Shown: piece by piece, positions 61,058 to 64,000 of the stretch
Layout: each line of letters begins with the position of its first letter
Numbering within the stretch: position 1 is the stretch's first letter
From: Alistipes sp. Marseille-P5061
GTDB taxonomy: Bacteria > Bacteroidota > Bacteroidia > Bacteroidales > Rikenellaceae
Direction: 5' to 3'
Length of the DNA stretch: 64,000 nt
NCBI RefSeq assembly: GCF_900290115.1
Contig: NZ_LT985750.1
Span: 226,948-290,947, forward strand
Notes under the pieces: generated by a model
Told to the model about the DNA's origin: nothing
Seen by the model: only the letters and a program-made list of their open reading frames with translations
Database searches by the model: none
Position numbers and translations under genes: made by a program

Positions 61058-62044
61058 TCATGCCCGAGCCGGTCGGGAGGCCGGTTCGGCAGTGGATTCA
61101 GGGGTCGGGGCGTTGGCCGGCCGGGCCGCGGCTGCCTCTTCGGCGGTGGGTTCAGCGGCGGCAGTTGTCTTTCCGGCAGGAGCGGCGGCGGGCGTCTCTT
61201 CGGCGGCAGCCTTTCCGGCGGCGGATGCCCTGTTCACGGATGCGGGCGCCTTGCGGATAAGGTCGCTCTCGGCCGGACGACGGACGATGTAGAGCCAGTC
61301 CTTGCAGAGGGCGTAGCGGCGGCGCTCCTCCGGGGTGCAGGCGGCGGCGTAGTCGAGCTCCAGCACCTCGAAGCCCGCCTCGCGCAGCCGGTCGGCATAG
61401 TCGCGGCCGTAGATGCGCCGGTGGTCGTACTGCCCGAAGATGCGGGTGCGCTCGTCGGGGTCGGTGATGGAGTCGTCCTCGAAGGTGGCGGCACGCGTGC
61501 GGTCGACGGGCGAGAGGATGACGCCCCAGCCGCCGGGACGCAGCACGCGGAAGAGTTCGCGCATCGCGCGGCGGTCGTCGGCCACATGTTCGAGGATGTG
61601 GTTGCAGAGCAGCACCTCGGCGAAGCCATCCTCGAGCGGAATCTGCTGCACGTCGAAGTGGAGCTTCGCCAGCGGGCTCTCGAGGTCGGCCGTCACGTAG
61701 CGCTCGGGGTGCTGCGCGTAGAGGCGGCCGAGGTGGCGCATCAGGCAGACCTCGGGGGCGATGTGCAGCAGCCGCGGGCAGTCGTCGAGCAGCCTCGTCT
61801 CGCGCACGAGCCAGAGCCAGAGCAGGCGGTGGCGTTCGAGCGAGAGGCAGTGGGGGCAGAGCGCATTGGGGCGCGAGGTGACGTAGCCGTAGGGGAGGAA
61901 CTTGCGGTAGTGGGAGCCGCATATGGGGCACTCGACCCGGCGGCCGCGGTAGAAGAGTCCCGCAAGGGGCACCATCCAGCCGGCAAGCCGTTGCAGCAGC
62001 GTGCGCGGCAGGTGGTTGAGGGCCCATTTGATGATTCGGCGCAT
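61058..62044 (-). CDS. Class I SAM methyltransferase with zinc-ribbon N-terminus
   Basis: A 328-residue protein. A zinc ribbon (Cys39, Cys42, Cys62, Cys65) precedes a methyltransferase core with acidic loop VTADLESP, motif LEDGFAEVLLCNHILEHV and LRPGGWGVI. The N-terminus is basic and hydrophobic, possibly membrane-associated. The last 60 residues are an Ala/Pro/Glu/Thr low-complexity tail. The substrate is unknown. It lies 68 nt upstream of menA on the same strand but lacks clear MenG/UbiE features, so a role in quinone synthesis is not supported. Confidence 0.82.
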   Translation of the reverse strand: MRRIIKWALNHLPRTLLQRLAGWMVPLAGLFYRGRRVECPICGSHYRKFLPYGYVTSRPNALCPHCLSLERHRLLWLWLVRETRLLDDCPRLLHIAPEVCLMRHLGRLYAQHPERYVTADLESPLAKLHFDVQQIPLEDGFAEVLLCNHILEHVADDRRAMRELFRVLRPGGWGVILSPVDRTRAATFEDDSITDPDERTRIFGQYDHRRIYGRDYADRLREAGFEVLELDYAAACTPEERRRYALCKDWLYIVRRPAESDLIRKAPASVNRASAAGKAAAEETPAAAPAGKTTAAAEPTAEEAAAARPANAPTPESTAEPASRPARA

Positions 62045-62251
62045 AGGCGTGACGTGTTTTTATTGCTCCTTGTTATACCCGGTTCCGGCTTCGGTCCCGA
62101 CTTCGGCTTCGGCAGGCCGACGGTTGGGTGTTCCGGTCGTGCGGGCCGCTCTTGCCGGGCGGCGGACGTTTGTCCTTCCCCGGTGGGCATGTCCCGCAGC
62201 GTGTCGGCGGTCAGCGTTGCCGGGCATCGGCCGGAAGGCGCGTGCGGCGGG

Positions 62252-62440
62252 TTATTCCAGAATCTTGCGGACTTCGGTTTCGGCCTTGCCGAGCCGCTCC
62301 TTGCAGCGGGCAATCAGCTCGGTGGCCCGCTTGACCTCGGCAGCGAGGCTGTCGACGTCCATCTCTTCGTTGCGCAGGCGGGCGAGAATCTTGTCGATTT
62401 CGGCCATCGCCTCGCTGTAGCTTATCTCTTTCTTGGCCAT
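62252..62440 (-). CDS. xseB: Exodeoxyribonuclease VII small subunit
   Basis: A 62-residue helical protein (AMAEIDKILARLRNEEMDVD then EVKRATELIARCKERL) that fits XseB, the small subunit that binds XseA in excess to form the single-strand exonuclease. The gap to xseA is 35 nt. The 207-bp spacer after it (62045-62251) holds no gene. Confidence 0.92.
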   Translation of the reverse strand: MAKKEISYSEAMAEIDKILARLRNEEMDVDSLAAEVKRATELIARCKERLGKAETEVRKILE

Positions 62441-62475
62441 GGTGCGTGGATGGTTTTGTGCGTTGTGGTATGGGT

Positions 62476-63825
62476 TCAGGCGCGGGGTGCCTCCTCCGGG
62501 GAGCCTTCCTCGCCGGAGGGCTGCTCTTCGTCGGCCGTGGCGCGGAGCCGTCCGTCGGCCACCTCAATCTCGAGCGGCGTGCCCCCCGCGATGCCGCGCA
62601 CCGAGGCGATGGCCCGCCCTCCGGTGCGCACGACGGCGAATCCCAGCTTGAGAATCCGCCGCGGCGAGCGCGCCTCGACCAGCTCGCCGGCCGCCGCGAG
62701 GCGGTTGCGCTGGCGCGTGAGCAGCTCCCCGACGGCGCGGGGCAGCTCCCGGGCCGCCCCTTCGAGCAGCAGCCGCTGCCGGGCCACGAGCGTGGCGCAG
62801 CGCTGTGACAGCTCGCCCGCAAGCCGTTCGAGCTGCAGGCGCCGGCGGGCCACGAGCTCGTCGCTCCGCCGCCGCAGTTCGCCCGTGAGGCGCTCAAGCT
62901 GCAGCTCGGCGCGGCGCATCGCCTCGACGGTGGTGTCGTGAAGCTGCACGGCGGCCCGGTCCAGCCAGGCGTCGACCTGCGCCGCACGGTCAACCAGCCA
63001 GCCGGCCACTGCCGTTGGGGTCTTGAGCGCCGTGTGGGCCACCATGTCGGCCACGCTCGTATCCTTGTCGTGGCCGATGCCCGTCAGTACGGGGAGCGGG
63101 AACTGGGCGATGTAGGCGCAGAGGCGGTAGGCGTTGAAGCAGTTGAGGTCGCTGGCCGAGCCGCCGCCGCGGATGAGGACCACGGCGTCGAACTCCTCGG
63201 AGCGTTCGGCCACGGCGCAGAGCGCCGCGATGATGGACTCCTCGGCGGCGTCGCCCTGCATGAAGGCGTCGAAGAGCTCCGTGCGGAAGGCATAGGGGCT
63301 CTTCGCCAGCTCCTGGCAGAAGTCCTGATAGCCGGCCGCATGGGCGCTCGAGACCACCGCGATGCGCTGCACGACGGGGGGCAGCTCCGTTTCGCGGTTC
63401 ATCTCCCATACCCCCTCGCGCTGCAGGCGGGCGATGGTCTGCTGGCGCTGGCGCTCCATGTCGCCCAGCGTGTAGGCGGGGTCGATGTCGGTTATCTGGA
63501 GCGAGAAGCCGTAGAGTTCGTGGTAGTTGACCGTCACGCGGGCCAGGATGCGGATGCCGGGGGCGAGCTTGCGGCCGGTCTCCGCCTCGAAGTATGCGGC
63601 CACGCGCGGGTAGACCGAGCGCCAGATGACGGCGCGCGACTGCGCCAGCGGCACGCCGTTGTCGCCCCCCTTCTCGACCAGCTCGAGGTAGCAGTGGCCC
63701 GAGTAGTTGACCTTCAGTTCGGCAATCTCGGCGCTGACCCAGAGCGGCAGCGGGAACTGCTCGTGAAGACGCTCCTTCACGAGTCGCTGCAACTCCACGA
63801 GGGTGATATGTGCCGATGGCTGCAT
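62476..63825 (-). CDS. xseA: Exodeoxyribonuclease VII large subunit
   Basis: A 449-residue nuclease subunit that degrades single-stranded DNA in both directions. An N-terminal OB fold (about 5-100, WVSAEIAELKVNYSGHCYLEL) precedes the catalytic core with VVLIRGGGSASDLNCFN and GIGHDKDTSVADMVAH, then a long coiled-coil (about 275-375) and a C-terminal beta element. The start at 63825 gives MQPSAHITLVEL. The last 20 residues are Glu/Pro/Ser-rich. Confidence 0.93.
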   Translation of the reverse strand: MQPSAHITLVELQRLVKERLHEQFPLPLWVSAEIAELKVNYSGHCYLELVEKGGDNGVPLAQSRAVIWRSVYPRVAAYFEAETGRKLAPGIRILARVTVNYHELYGFSLQITDIDPAYTLGDMERQRQQTIARLQREGVWEMNRETELPPVVQRIAVVSSAHAAGYQDFCQELAKSPYAFRTELFDAFMQGDAAEESIIAALCAVAERSEEFDAVVLIRGGGSASDLNCFNAYRLCAYIAQFPLPVLTGIGHDKDTSVADMVAHTALKTPTAVAGWLVDRAAQVDAWLDRAAVQLHDTTVEAMRRAELQLERLTGELRRRSDELVARRRLQLERLAGELSQRCATLVARQRLLLEGAARELPRAVGELLTRQRNRLAAAGELVEARSPRRILKLGFAVVRTGGRAIASVRGIAGGTPLEIEVADGRLRATADEEQPSGEEGSPEEAPRA

Positions 63826-63832
63826 CGGGAGG

Positions 63833-63840
63833 CAAAGATA
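63833..63840 (-). promoter_or_regulatory. -7 box of xseA-xseB
   Basis: TATCTTTG on the minus strand, only 7 nt before the xseA ATG, which implies a nearly leaderless mRNA. The last 160 bp of the window hold no recognisable feature. Confidence 0.55.
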
Positions 63841-64000
63841 GTGGATTGTCCCGGCACTGTTCCTTTTATACATCTTAAGCTGCCGGCGAATAGAGACGTG
63901 TGCATTGTCGGTGGACCCTGTTGATTAAAACAAATACACTCGCAATAACTACCACCCGATCGAATTGCCACAAGTGATGCATACTGGAATCTATCAGATT

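Overview
The window looks like a stretch of core chromosome from a GC-rich member of the Bacteroidales, most probably Alistipes or a close relative in the Rikenellaceae. The reasons are: GC-rich coding DNA carrying Bacteroidetes promoters (TTTG, about 20 nt, TAnnTTTG) instead of sigma70 boxes; Bacteroidetes-specific families (DUF4270 lipoprotein, DUF3098, GldE, BACON-type lipoprotein, ftsX-DUF3098-uppP-truB-queA order); and an arginine pathway built on N-succinylornithine carbamoyltransferase. The genus is an inference. About 47 protein genes are called. No tRNA, rRNA, insertion sequence or CRISPR array was found.

Layout. 1-1987 (minus): an AT-richer accessory pair, an EcoRI-type adenine methyltransferase followed 3 nt later by a DUF262 protein whose HNH nuclease domain runs off the window edge; this resembles a restriction-modification module. 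2000-12590: MBL-fold hydrolase, an unknown lipoprotein, rlmD, a SIMPL protein, the cdd-rluA-dtd operon, a secreted nuclease lipoprotein, a YhcC-type radical SAM protein and a YitT protein. 12862-28853 (plus): priA-comF, dnaB, yifB, then the division block murG-murC-ftsQ-ftsA-ftsZ, then gldE and a phosphopantetheinyl transferase. 28854-29906: an AT-rich island with a strong promoter, a 25-codon ORF and a terminator. 29907-42879 (minus): pepC, topA, DUF4270, a truncated glycogen-synthase-like protein, queA, truB, uppP, DUF3098, ftsX, yfhO. 42983-45594 (plus): polyprenyl synthase and a sugar MFS transporter. 46044-59180 (minus): a BACON lipoprotein, the arginine cluster (GNAT, argG, argC, argD, argF', argB, M20 deacylase, argH) and a RelA/SpoT protein. 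59260-63825: hemolysin III (plus), then menA, a methyltransferase, xseB and xseA (minus).

How the genes work together. murG, murC and uppP build peptidoglycan and recycle its lipid carrier, and FtsQ/FtsA/FtsZ/FtsX form the divisome. priA, dnaB, topA and xseAB serve replication and repair. rlmD, rluA, queA, truB and dtd serve RNA modification and translation quality control. The arg cluster encodes the route from acyl-glutamate to arginine except for an unassigned first acylation step, for which the GNAT is a candidate.

Two habits recur. Many long intergenic gaps hold their own degenerate tandem repeat (16-bp, 22-bp, 44/45-bp, about 84-bp and other units). Several housekeeping proteins carry Ala/Ser/Pro-rich low-complexity insertions or tails (PriA, phosphopantetheinyl transferase, FtsA, the menA-linked methyltransferase).
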